The translations under genes were made by a program, and so were the position numbers. The notes under the pieces are model-generated. The model ran no database searches. It worked only from the letters and a program-made list of their open reading frames with translations, and had not been told where the DNA came from. Of a stretch of 64,000 nucleotides of DNA, positions 36,845-48,600 are shown one piece after another (the first letter of the stretch is position 1; the number at the start of each line of letters is the position of its first letter). The stretch spans positions 19,430,819 through 19,494,818 of the forward strand of contig NC_135564.1 in NCBI RefSeq assembly GCF_964340395.1, written 5' to 3'. The DNA comes from Glandiceps talaboti. Lineage: Eukaryota; Hemichordata; Enteropneusta; Spengelidae.

Positions 36845-37953
36845 AGGTGGAAATGCGATGTTACAATTGGAAGACATAACGTGTGTATCTCAAAACTTCA
36901 AAAATAAATAAATACATAAATCACGGTTGACAGTAACTTGCTGTATTTGTAAACACTACAAATTATTCACATATTTCTATTTTATATTTTCGATGTTCGA
37001 TATGGTTTTTACAATGTTGGCAGAATACCCGATTATGAAAAACTAGCACTGGTAAGGAAGTGAAAAGAATAACATGCTGAAAATACACTTTGAATGAAGT
37101 AGTTCTTCAGTCTGTTTTGCTAAAATTACTTTTTAAATGCGATCAACCCATTAGGTTGAAAATGATGACGACGAATATATGATTAGTTGATGTCGTAGAG
37201 TAATAAAAAGAAATACCTTTAGTCCATCACGGTGAGTATTTCATCACAATATATAGTATACGTCATCAACCGTTGGAAGATAAACTTCTTAATAAACTCC
37301 ACTCACGAAACTACTGATCATTCGAGCCGTCTTTTGCGACTGAACTAGACCCTCATCGACAAAATGATATCGTCATTGTAATAAACGATCGAACAAACGT
37401 CGACAATAGACAGAACATCACGTGATCGAGACAAATCGCGCACACCATGGCACGCGCGCGAGTGCATAGAAACCGTGATCGCTCCTTGGAGACAGCTGCC
37501 TTGGAGACCAATGTTATGCGCACTAGGCTGCGCGTACAGTTTTTGTTTACGTATACATTCGAACTTCGTTGACGAAGCTTTGTATGCTGCATCCAAGCGA
37601 AACAAATACGTAAACAATCGAATATTTATTTACCGAAAGAAGTCAATCATGATGTCATTTCCAAGTATTCCTCCCCAGTATCCTGCAGGTAAGTTTGTTA
37701 AATGTAACTTAAAAGAAATCTAAGTATATTTAAAGTTAACTTTCTTTGGATCTGCATCGAAAAAATGCACTGATAGGACATGACAAAAAGTTCGAGAAAT
37801 GTGTATACCGTGTGACAAATATAACACATTGTTTATACGTTGGTTGGTATATTCGACATACAATCGTACGTAGATAGAATTAAAATTTGCCGTAATGCTA
37901 GTTATTTGTGTCTTATAACTATTACATTTACGTAGCACCATATATTCTGACAG
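36845..37953. repeat. Right arm of the A/F inverted duplication, promoter and exon 1 of gene F
   Basis: Matches 105-1452 in reverse. The segment 37345-37648 is the likely promoter and 5' UTR of gene F. It lacks the hairpin element found in the left arm. Confidence 0.75.
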
Positions 37954-38633
37954 GTAATGTGTGTAATCAGAGCCAACCAATGATGGCGTGCAATCAGAGC
38001 CAACCCATGATGGCATGCAATCAGAGCCAACCAATGATGGCGTGCAAGCAGAGCCAACCAATGATGGCGTGCAAACAGAGCCAACCAATGATGGCGTGCA
38101 ATCAGAGCCAACCAATGATGGCGTGCAATCAGAGCCAACCCATGATGGCGTGCAATCAGAGCCAACCCATGATGGCGTGCAATCAGAGACAACCAATGAT
38201 GGCGTGCAATCAGAGACAACCAATGATGGAGGGCAATCAGAGCCAACCAATGATGGAGGGCAATCAGAGCCAACCAATGATGGCACGCAATCAGAGCCAA
38301 CCAATGACGGAGAGCAATCAGAGCCAACCAATGATGGTGTGCAATCAGAGCCAACCAATGATGGCGTGCAATCAGAGCCAACCAATGATGCCGTGCAATC
38401 AGAGCCAACCAATGATGGCGTGCAATCAGAGCCAACCAATGATGGCATGCAATCAGAGCCAACCAATGATGGAGGGCAATCAGAGCCAACCAATGATGGC
38501 GTGCAATCAGAGACAACCAATGATGGCGTGCAATCAGACACAACCAATGATGGAGTGCATTCAGAGACAACCAATGATGGCGTGCAATCAGAGACAACCA
38601 ATATATGAATTAATGGATATTGGCTTTAAATGA
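37649..38633 (+). CDS. Gene F: predicted nine-residue-repeat protein (minisatellite exon)
   Basis: Predicted two-exon gene of 239 codons. Exon 1, 37649-37688, reads MMSFPSIPPQYPAG and ends in phase 1 at GCAG|gtaagt. Exon 2, 37954-38633, follows acceptor tattctgacag and joins in frame as Gly-Asn-Val-Cys, then about 24 copies of NQSQPMMAC with variants (E-G, Q-R), ending PIYELMDIGFK and TGA. Because the unit is 27 bp, every forward frame and two antisense frames are open; this frame is chosen by the splice phase and because QPMMxxNQ matches the tail of genes C and D (QPMMMYNQT). No signal peptide or membrane segment. It may be a derived, tail-only MS4A relative or an untranslated minisatellite. 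Confidence 0.45.
37966..38608. repeat. 27-bp minisatellite, about 24 units
   Basis: The unit caatcagagccaaccaatga + tggcgtg is repeated head to tail with point variants only and no length change, so phase is kept. The unit resembles part of the MS4A tail exon of C and D (caaccaatgatgatgtacaa). Confidence 0.95.
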
Positions 38634-38671
38634 AAACTTCTGATTCGGTATGGTTGAATGATAATTCTTAC

Positions 38672-38765
38672 CTTTGTGTCCTGGAGGAGAATTGTTAGGA
38701 TTCATGGAAACAAAAGGATGGCCTGGTTATGGTTGTATTGTCTAATTGTACGTCATTACATGAAG
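38672..38765 (-). pseudogene. Relic of an MS4A tail exon
   Basis: The minus strand resembles the second half of the gene D tail exon, including tacaatTAGacaatacaacc (CAG to TAG), ctcctccagga and a donor CAAAG|gtaag. In-frame stops (TAG, TAA) show it is not functional. It lies just past gene F, in opposite orientation. Confidence 0.6.
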
Positions 38766-39206
38766 CCAGTCCCTGTTTCTACACTGTTACATTTGAAAGC
38801 TACATTCTTGGATACGGCAAACATGACAATTTGTAATATACTTTTACACTCATTAACAAAAACAATACAGCCAATAGATGTGTTTGTTTCCATTGTATTA
38901 TAGCCAATCAGAATGAACCTAAGTACCCCATTAGTGTTTGCAAGGTCCCTGTGGGAATAATCATAGCAAAGTAAAGTCACATTTATTTTTAAATAGTTCT
39001 GCGCAAACTTAAGCGAATAGTAACGTTGTATTGTTCTTGTGCATAATACCACATGCCTCATATTATGATGTGGCATTACTACTGCGAAAACTAAGCTTTC
39101 AGCTGATACCAAGACAGTTTTAGTATGTTTCCGTGCAAGAGACACACCTACTCACAAACAGACACTCAGGTACAGACATATACACACATAAAGACAACAA
39201 ATCGAA

Positions 39207-39252
39207 CATACATACATACATACATACATACATACATACATACATACATACA
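39207..39252. repeat. (CATA)n microsatellite
   Basis: Short tetranucleotide tract followed by AACT/AACC repeats to about 39305; counterpart of the GTAT tracts at 33423-33606. Confidence 0.9.
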
Positions 39253-39649
39253 AACTAGCCAACCAACTAACCAACTAACCAACTAACTAACTAATTAACT
39301 AACAGAACCATAGCTTTAAGTGAATAATCGTCGCCTTTTGCCGTACGCACTGTCACTAGTTGCGCATGCGTAAAGCGGGTCATTGGCTCGGCTTCCGTAT
39401 ATAAATGAAAGGTTCTGTTTACTATATTGACTCACCAAATAAATGGCAACGTCACGACATTGTTTTTTTACACTGTGTGAACATAGCACGCTGACATTAT
39501 TACGTGGTTACAACATATCAATACGAAGGATTTCTGGACAATTGCCAAGGTTTAATATTCAAGGGTGTCCATGTCGTATATTTATATATCTTGTGACCCT
39601 TTCTAACCTTCTAGTTCTAAATATTCAGTGACGCATGACACCCGACTTG

Positions 39650-40850
39650 AAAAGGTAGGTGTCTTTCTAATGCAATCAGACCATAGCCTGGTAGTTAGAG
39701 AATTGCGACTGTGGAATGGTCATACGTTATTAATTATATGTATATCACTGCGCAACAAATTTCGTAAGTGAATGATAGGTACTAAGAGAGCAGCCTAATC
39801 ACTTCTCTGTACATATGTAAGTATAAATACTAATATCAAATCACGCCATTTTGTCCTTGCTGTCACCCGGATATTGATTGCTTTCAAACTATTCACCATC
39901 TGTTCAAGAGATCTCTTTATTCATCCGCTATGGTAAGGTAGCCTGTCTATGTCCGTAGTTGAGTCAAACTCGGCAGCTGAGGCTGGCCGTCTGCCGAGGC
40001 TCATTAACGGCGCGGCGCCGTCGATGGCAAGGCGATACTTGTGGAGTTCATACTCAAACTCTCACACAACACTTATACTTATAGTCAGGGTGCCAATTTT
40101 AAGGCTGAAATTTTGGGGAAGAAAAATATCTGGCTCGAAGTACGATTTTTGTCAGTTTCTTTGATTAGCGCAACATCTGGGGCTTCCGAAAACTGATGTT
40201 GCCCCTCTGGATTCTCTTGAGCAAACTCACAGGAGACGGTTTCCATGGTAACGTTGACATTATTTTGAGTGATGCTAAAACATTAAAAACGCCATATCTC
40301 GTGCCCCAGAAATGCTATCAACATAATTAATGTATGTGTATATATATTTTAGGGTACAGGGAACGCAATGATTACATGAACTTTTCCATTCAAGCTCGGG
40401 GTATTAGTCAAAATTCAAGGTCATCTTAATTTGTTGGACTTTTATCGAAATATGCACTGAAACCTTTCTGTGTACTTCCATTAGATATGTCATTGTCATT
40501 ATTGTAACACCGTCAGAATCTTTTCTATAGCTAACACCAGACATGATCTTTACAAATAAAAATCAATCTGAAAATAGAAACTTATATAGTCTTTCAAATC
40601 CTGCAAATGCATATATGGAATTTCTTTTATTACAAACTTCTGTTACCAAGACAACTGGTATCAAGATCACCAAAATATGAAAGTACTGAATATATCACCC
40701 TAAGTGCCACAGATAGAATGCAAATATATATATATATTATTATAATTAATATTAAAGTGAAAACATCGATTGCAATATATAATACTGCATCACATCATAT
40801 TAATCATGTTAAATTGCATTACAGATCAAATGACTGCAATGATATAGTTT
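39650..40850. other. 5' flank of gene D
   Basis: 39770-40060 matches 32380-32690 in inverted orientation and may hold the shared promoter or 5' UTR exon. The rest (40070-40850) shows no recognisable gene. Confidence 0.5.
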
Positions 40851-40851
40851 T

Positions 40852-40923
40852 TAGCACAACTGAACTGATAAGGTTCAGTAGTACTATAGGCATGGCAAAG
40901 TGTCTGTATGTCTGTATGTCTGG

Positions 40924-40975
<52 letters not shown>

Positions 40976-42240
40976 TGTGTGTGTGTAAACAACTTAAAGT
41001 CAAAAACGGCTAGACCGATTGCTTTGATATTTGAATGTCATGTTAATTCTGGTGTCTAGTTGGGAAATTGTTGAAATGAAAATGATTGCATCAGAGATGT
41101 GAGTCTTGGGTCAATAAATGTGATTTGTGGTCAAAAACCTCCAAAAGTACTAGGCAGATTGACATGAAATTTGGTGGGAATATTCTTAGATGTGAGTAAA
41201 TTAAGATTTGTTCATGACATGATGATTCCCTTAGTAATATACAAATTACAGCTATAAAATTCGTCTTTTTGGCCAAAAACCTATCATTCCAAAATTACTC
41301 AGCAGATTGGGCTGAAATTTAAGAGGGATGCATCTGTGGGTGTATAGATGAAGAAATGTTAAGCTTATATATTGATCTCATCGGTAATATGCAAATTAGG
41401 TGCAAAAATGTGCATTTTCGTCTAAAATTTATATCTGAAAAAGCACTCGGCCAATGAGACTGAAACTTGGTGAGATTTTCTTCAAAATATTTTGATACAA
41501 TTGGCCCTAGCAACCATGAACAGGCTCTTAGAACAACAGAATAGCAGTATACTTTGCTCAAATAACGTCATCTGGTAGGCAAGGGAGTAAACATTCAAAA
41601 ATGTATGCAAATATCCCTAGCAACTATGACCATGCCCATAGCAACAGCAAAACGGTCGTGTATTTCACAAAGATAACAACAGGGATTAATAGACAATTGA
41701 ATAAACATTCAAAATATGTATGTAAATGTGCCTAGCAACAAGACCATGCCAATAGCAACAACCAAATGATCACATATATTGCGAAGATAACATGGATTAA
41801 TAGACAATTAAATAAAAATTCAAAAAAATGTGAGTAAATTTGCCTAGCAACAAGATTACGCCCATAGCAACAACGAAATAATCATGTATATTGCAAAGAT
41901 AACAGGAATTGCAAGACAAATGAATAAACATTCAAAAATGAATGTAAATGTGCCTAGCAACATAACCACGCCCATAGCAACAGCCAACTTATCATATATA
42001 TTGCAAAGATAATATCAGGAATTCATACACAAGTGAACAAAAACATTCAAAAATATTTGCAAATATGTCTAGCAACATGACCACGCCCATAACAACAGCC
42101 AAATGATCTTGTATATCACAAAGATAGCAACATGGTTGGATAAGCAACTGGATAGTCATATAGCAAATGAACACATACTGTTAGGATGGACTAGCATAAG
42201 GATAAACCTTTTTTTTTTTAAAAACTGTACAGTTGTGCTA
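40852..42240 (-). mobile_element. Helentron-like (HINE-type) element upstream of gene D
   Basis: On the minus strand: TAGCACAACTGTAC end (42240), then about five units of roughly 105 bp with cctagcaaca..accacgcccatagcaaca (42130-41590), degenerate blocks with cctaatttgcatat, a (CA)n tract (40986-40928), and the hairpin end with cagttgtgctaa at 40852. Same family as 28403-31617 and 51624-52602. Confidence 0.6.
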
Positions 42241-42310
42241 CAGTGCCATTTGTGGTATTTTTCTTTCTGTTGTTTGTCCCAGCTTATTAAGATACACTCT
42301 CTGAATCAAT

Positions 42311-42577
42311 ATGCAAGCCTATGGCCAGACAGGTTTCATACATCAACCACCAACCAGTGTCCAGATAATACAACAACCGAGTCTGTCAACACAACCCAAC
42401 AATGGTGAGAGGCCTGGCTTTGCTCACAGGGTGGCAGCAGGACTTGGTATTTGTGAAATCATAATTGGTGTCCTGGCGATTATCCTAGGAAGTGTAACAA
42501 TCGTGAACGAAAGCGGGATGTACTTTGTAGGGAGTCCGATATGGTGTGGAGTTCTGGTAAGTATTTTTGAAATCCAT

Positions 42578-42669
<92 letters not shown>

Positions 42670-45600
42670 AAACGACTGCCTTGTTGGTATTTGGTGGGGA
42701 CATTACTTTGGATGTGTAGATGGGAAAGTGTTCAAATGAAAATAAACGCATCAGAGGTGTTCGTTTTTGGGTAAGAAATATGAGTTTTGGTCAAAATAAA
42801 CTGAAATCCAAAACTACTGGGTAGATAGACCTGAAATTTGCTGGGAATGTGCTTGGGGATGTTTAGTCTAAGAATTGTTCATGACACTATGGTTTCATCA
42901 GTGATCTGCAAATTAGATCTAAAGGTGTGTCTTTTAGGTCAAAAATCTATAATTCCAAAACTACTGAGCAAATTTGACTGAGAGCATTTTTAATAGGGGT
43001 TTTTAGTTTAAGAATTGTTCATGATGGGAACCCCCTCCCCGAAATTAGCTTGCACAAGTATTTATTAAAATATTCTCCAAAAAAGTTTGTTGTTCAATCA
43101 GAAGATACTCTTGACACATAAAGAACCCCTGCATCACTCGTAGTTTCCTCCTCTGAATAAGGAAAGGAAAATTACATTTCCAATTTTCTCTTTGTTTTCT
43201 TTTTTTGTAGATGATATTGACTGGAGTATTTGGTGTCACGTCGGCCTACTTCAAAACAACATGCCTCGTAAGTTATTAATGCAATTGTAAGTGTAAATTA
43301 TGAGGAGTATCAAAGCCTAGTGTAAGACCAATATAGGATTCATGAAGAAATACCTTTATTTCTAGAAAGACCAATCATGGGTCAAAACTGACTTCGAGAC
43401 AAGTGGACATAAGTTGTAAATACAAATGGTGTCTGCTTTTTTAGAGTCCATTAAAACCTTTGTCTGGTCTGCAATGTGTACAATGTTGTGTCTTTCACTT
43501 TTAAATAAATTCAGTTTATCTGCATAAAATTATAACTCTTTATAATTATACAATCCACAGTAACTAAAAGAGTTTAAGGTGCTTCTTAATGATTTGTTCT
43601 CGGACTATTCTAATTGTCATGATAACACGTGTTGGTTTTTGGGGAATAAAATGCAAATTTCTTACATAAATAAAGTCGTCTCTAATTGCAAAACATACAA
43701 TATGTGGAATGATTGAAGCTTTAGATAAATATTCACCATTACCGATTTATTTTTATTAGCAGGTACGGATTACGGTTCAATATGTTATTTCTTTTACAGA
43801 TTGTGACGTCAATGGTTCTGTCGATCCTTTCAGCGTCACTCAGCCCATCTTTATTGGGCATAGCGTCAGCATCTATGAATTGGATTGACGACTGCGACTA
43901 CTTTTGGCAATCTAGTTACAACGGCTATTACAATTGTGGTGTAAGTAACTTATTTATAAAAATGCAAATTCATGTATTAAAAAATTACATAATGGTTTTA
44001 ACAATTATCAAATAACTCACTCCATCAAGAACACGTTGCTAACTCCTCTTCTGATATCCTCGACTTCTCTATGTTTCAAGAGTATCTACAAAGATCGTTT
44101 GACATGAGATCTTCCTTTCACAGCGGCCTAACATCTTTGCACAATCTTCTTTTTAATCTCCATCACTCCGTCACGTTTCCGATACCCTCTCAAATATAAG
44201 GCTTTTCTTTCTTCTTAAGAAACTAATTTTTAATTGTATTCGTTTACAGCCAGACGAAGATATGCAAGGCGTCCATGCAACCCTCATCGCTTTGCCAATC
44301 ATCTATGTAATAGTTGCAATAATCAACTCGGCATTTTGCTGTAGAGCTGTGTGCTGTGGTACAAGCAGTCGTCAGACTAATACAGTGGTGAGTTATTGCA
44401 TGTGTTAAAACGTTTACCTTCGAGTCTCAATCATTAATATTTTCTGAAGTTTTACAATTTGATTTTGTCATTGAACTTTGTGTTGTTGAACACATACAGC
44501 ACGTTTCAAGTTACCGTTTACATGATCAGTTTGCTACAACCACGTACACCAATAGGAAAGTGTATATTCTACACTAAGATAGCATGATCACAAGTTCTCG
44601 GTACATGTTGTCTAATATAAAATAAACCATGTAAACGTACTGGAATTAGATGCAGACACACAGGCGCCAATGTTTTCATATCTGCAGTTCACAAAAAATT
44701 GTACTCATTCAATCTTGCTAGTATCTTAAAGTGTAGCATGTGTAGTTTCTTTATTGGTTTCTACATGGCTGTATCAAACAGACCCACTGAATGGTAACTT
44801 GATACGGGCTGTATAGACATACAAATACATAAATGTGTGTCATTGTCATTTTCATTTTCAGGTGTACTACTTACCACAGCAACAATTAATGCCAAATACG
44901 CAACCAGGGATGGTGTACAATCAGACAATACAGCCAGGTACTCAACCAATGATGATGTACAATCAGACAATACAGCCTGGTACTAGTATGCAACCAATGA
45001 TGGCATACAGTCAGACATTGCAGCCAGGCCAAGTTACCGTCCCTATGTATCCTCGACCTACCAGTCCCCCTCCAGGATATGAACACCAAGGTATGTATTA
45101 TCATTCTGCCACCCCTAAATCAAATTATCCAACAGTTATTTTTCCAGGTTAACTAAAAGTAGCACATGCCACTCACCAAGATTTTCATATAGAGTTTTTC
45201 CACTCCATGCTCAAAGCGCTTTTAAATTACTATTATCACCCCCGGCACGATCTATAGTGGCACAACGGCCCTTTACCTCGGAGCCTCATCTCTACAATCC
45301 ATTGTAGCCTCGAGCTCTATAAGCGCATAGTGTTAAACATTCACACTGCAACCTCTATCCTACCAGGTCCCTAATTATACAGCTGGGTTGACCGATGCAC
45401 AATCGTGGTTCAAATCTTGCCCAAGTACTTTAGCCATTCATAAAAAATTACAGCGATGGGGCTCGAAGCTTCTTAATGAAATAAAAATATTGTCCACTGT
45501 CTCTATACTACGAGATAGGATAGCCATGTTCTTAAAATGACATACACAAATCAGAAGATAGACATGGCTACATAACCCAACTATAAATCTAGAGTACCCT

Positions 45601-48600
45601 GACCGAGTCTCTCAAAGAAAACTGAAATCCACCTGTGTTCATTGTGAGAAAAGGGTGACCAGTCGAAGCAAAGCCATCAGCTGCGACCAATGTGAGCGTT
45701 GGATTCACTGTAGATGTACTGGTTTTCTTTCACTGTCAGACTACGACAACCTTGTTGCCAACAATATAGAATTCACATATAACTGTAATAAGTGTTCTTA
45801 CAATGATCTCCCCTTCCCAGTAATAGAACCACTAGAAGAACATATCCAGGTTCCTGTAGACGATATATCTAACGCCTCTAGTTTCAACTTTGACTGTTTT
45901 AAACAGAAGGGTCTGCACTGCTTTCATCTCAACGCTCGTTCCTTGCTCTCTAAGATATCAGAAATTCGTGTCCTAGCAAGTAAGTCCAAGGCTCACATCA
46001 TTGGATTCAGCGAAACATGGCTAGATGACACAGTCACCGACAACGAGGTGAAGATTCCCGGGTACAACATACTTCGGCGAGATCGGGACAGGAACGGCGG
46101 TGGTGTATGCATGTACATTCGCTCCGATATTGCATTTAACCCAAGAAACGAACTTGAATCTGATGACCAAGAATCCATATGGACAGAAATTCTGTTGACA
46201 AAAACTAAACCCATTGTTTTAGGTGTTTGCTATAGACCACCAACACAAACGTCTTTTATCACTAACTTTGAAGATACTTTGTCTAGAATCAGGTCAGATT
46301 GTGAAATTATAATTCTAGGTGATTTCAACATCTGTTCTCGTCACCCAAGGTCATCTCTGTATAGAAACTATGCCAATGTCTGTAGTTTGTTTGGGCTCAA
46401 ACAACTCATTACAAATCCTACCAGAGTAACCACTAACAGTTCCACAATTCTTGATCATATTCTGTGTAACAACTCTGAAAAAATAAGTCAGTTTGGGGTC
46501 ATCCCCACTGGCATAAGCGATCACTTTCTCATATACTGCACCAGGAAAATTGTCAAAGGTTCAATTAATTGCCACAAAAATGTTACAATTAGATCACTGA
46601 AAAATTATTCAAAGGAAACGCTGACTAGCCAATTAGGAAGTAAAAATTGGGACTGTGTTACCACCTGTGAGGATGTGAATGAGGCCTGGTCATTGTTTAA
46701 AGTCATGTTTACCGATGTTCTGAACGTTGTTGCACCTGTTAAAGAAGTAAGGCTGAAACAGCGTTCCGAACCGTGGATGACAGCGGAAATCCTTGAATGT
46801 ATTTCAGAAAGAGATGCAGTATTACTTCAATTTAAGAAAACAAAAAACGAGGTATTTTATAAAGAATATTGCAAAATCAGAAATAGAGTACAACGGTCAA
46901 TTAAGAATGCCAAAAGTGATTATCTGTCCAATAAAATTGAGGAGCATAAAAACAACCCCCAAAAGCTATGGCAACAGTTTAAGGATTTAGGATATAACGC
47001 TAAGTCCAAAGATAAGTGTAATGTCATCCTAAATATCGATGGAGAGCAGTGTTTTGATAGCAAATCAATTGCCAACCATATCAATACGTTTTACACTACT
47101 ATATCATCGACCCTTGTAAGCAAGCTTCCTAGGGCAACAGGTGTTTATAATGTTAATTCAGACACTGTCAAAAATTATTACAATAAGAAAGGCGTTCTTC
47201 CTAATTCATTTTCATTGCAACCAGTAAGCATGGAATTTATACAGTCTGAACTTGACAAACTGAGTGTGTGCAAAAGCACAGGTTTAGATGGTATTCCAGC
47301 AAGGTTTTTAAAAGACAGTTCCAACGCTATAGCGGTCCCTATCACTCATATTGTGAATCTATCTATCACCAGTGAAACTGTACCAGATGAGTTTAAATTT
47401 GCTAGGGTTAAACCTCTATTTAAAAAGAACAGTCGCTTGGAAGTCGGCAATTACAGGCCTGTCAGCATACTGAGTGTTACATCTAAGATTCTCGAAAGGG
47501 CAGTTTATGTACAACTTGAAAAATATCTTAGCGATAATAGCATGATTTATCACCTACAATCTGGCTTTAGGGGTAACTATTCCACCGATACCTGTTTAAT
47601 TCATTTGCAGGACTATATCAGACCCCAAACAGCTTCTGGAAATTACACTGGCATGCTTCTATTAGATCTTCAAAAAGCATTTGACACCGTTGACCACATT
47701 ATTTTGTGCAAAAAGCTTAACCTTATGGGTATAGAATCAGTGCAATGGTTCCAGTCTTATCTAACTGGCAGAAAACAGTTAGTTAATGTAAATGAAACGA
47801 ATTCAGATATCAAGGATATTCACTGTGGTGTTCCGCAAGGAAGTATTCTAGGGCCATTATTATTTCTATGCTATGTGAATGATATGGAAATTTCCATCAA
47901 ATGTAAACTCCTACTTTATGCTGATGACAGTGCCATTTTAGTGTCACATAAGGACGTGCATCACATTGCCTCGGAGTTGGGCAAAGAACTTGAATCATGT
48001 AACAAATGGCTGATTGACAATAAGCTTTCTCTCCACCTCGGGAAAACAGAACTCATTCTATTCGGCTCGAAACGCAAACTAAGTAAGGTTTCTGAATTCA
48101 AAATAACTTGTAATCAACATGATATTCATGCCAGCAAATCTGTCAAATACCTTGGGCTCGATCTTGATCAAAATCTATCAGGGCTCCAAATTGTTCAGAA
48201 TATCATTAAGAAAACCAATTCAAGGCTTAAGTTCCTTTACAGACAAGCAAATTTTCTCAACCAATACTCCCGTAAAACCCTTTGCTCTGCTCTGATCCAA
48301 TGTCACTTTGATTATTCATGTTCATCCTGGTACTCTGCTCTTACCACAACTCTCAAAAAGAAACTCCAAATTGCACAAAACAAAATAATACGGTTCATCC
48401 TTTCTATGGAGCCAAGATCACACATAGGTGCTGATCAGTTTGATGCCCTGGGTATGCTGGATGTCAAGGGTAGAGTGAGCCAGCTCCGATTCAACCATGC
48501 TTTCAAAATATACAATAACTCCAGCCCGGAGTACTTGTCCCATCAGTTTACCAAAGTATCCTCTGTTCATAACTATGGTACTAGGGGAAGTAGGTACAAT

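Noticed and set aside
37720-38601. Antisense open frame of 293 codons over the 27-bp minisatellite (SLVGSDCTP repeats) and the alternative forward frame EPTNDGVQS
   Set aside because: A 27-bp unit without stops opens several frames by arithmetic alone; neither frame joins in phase to a neighbouring exon, whereas the QPMMACNQS frame does.
37649-42556. F exon 1 as the first coding exon of gene D
   Set aside because: Joining its phase-1 end to the acceptor before gene D exon 1 gives an immediate in-frame stop (ctTATTAA); gene D has its own Met aligned with genes B, C and E.
45993-46214. Minus-strand open frame inside the LINE (also 48418-48606)
   Set aside because: Shadow of the long reading frame on the plus strand.
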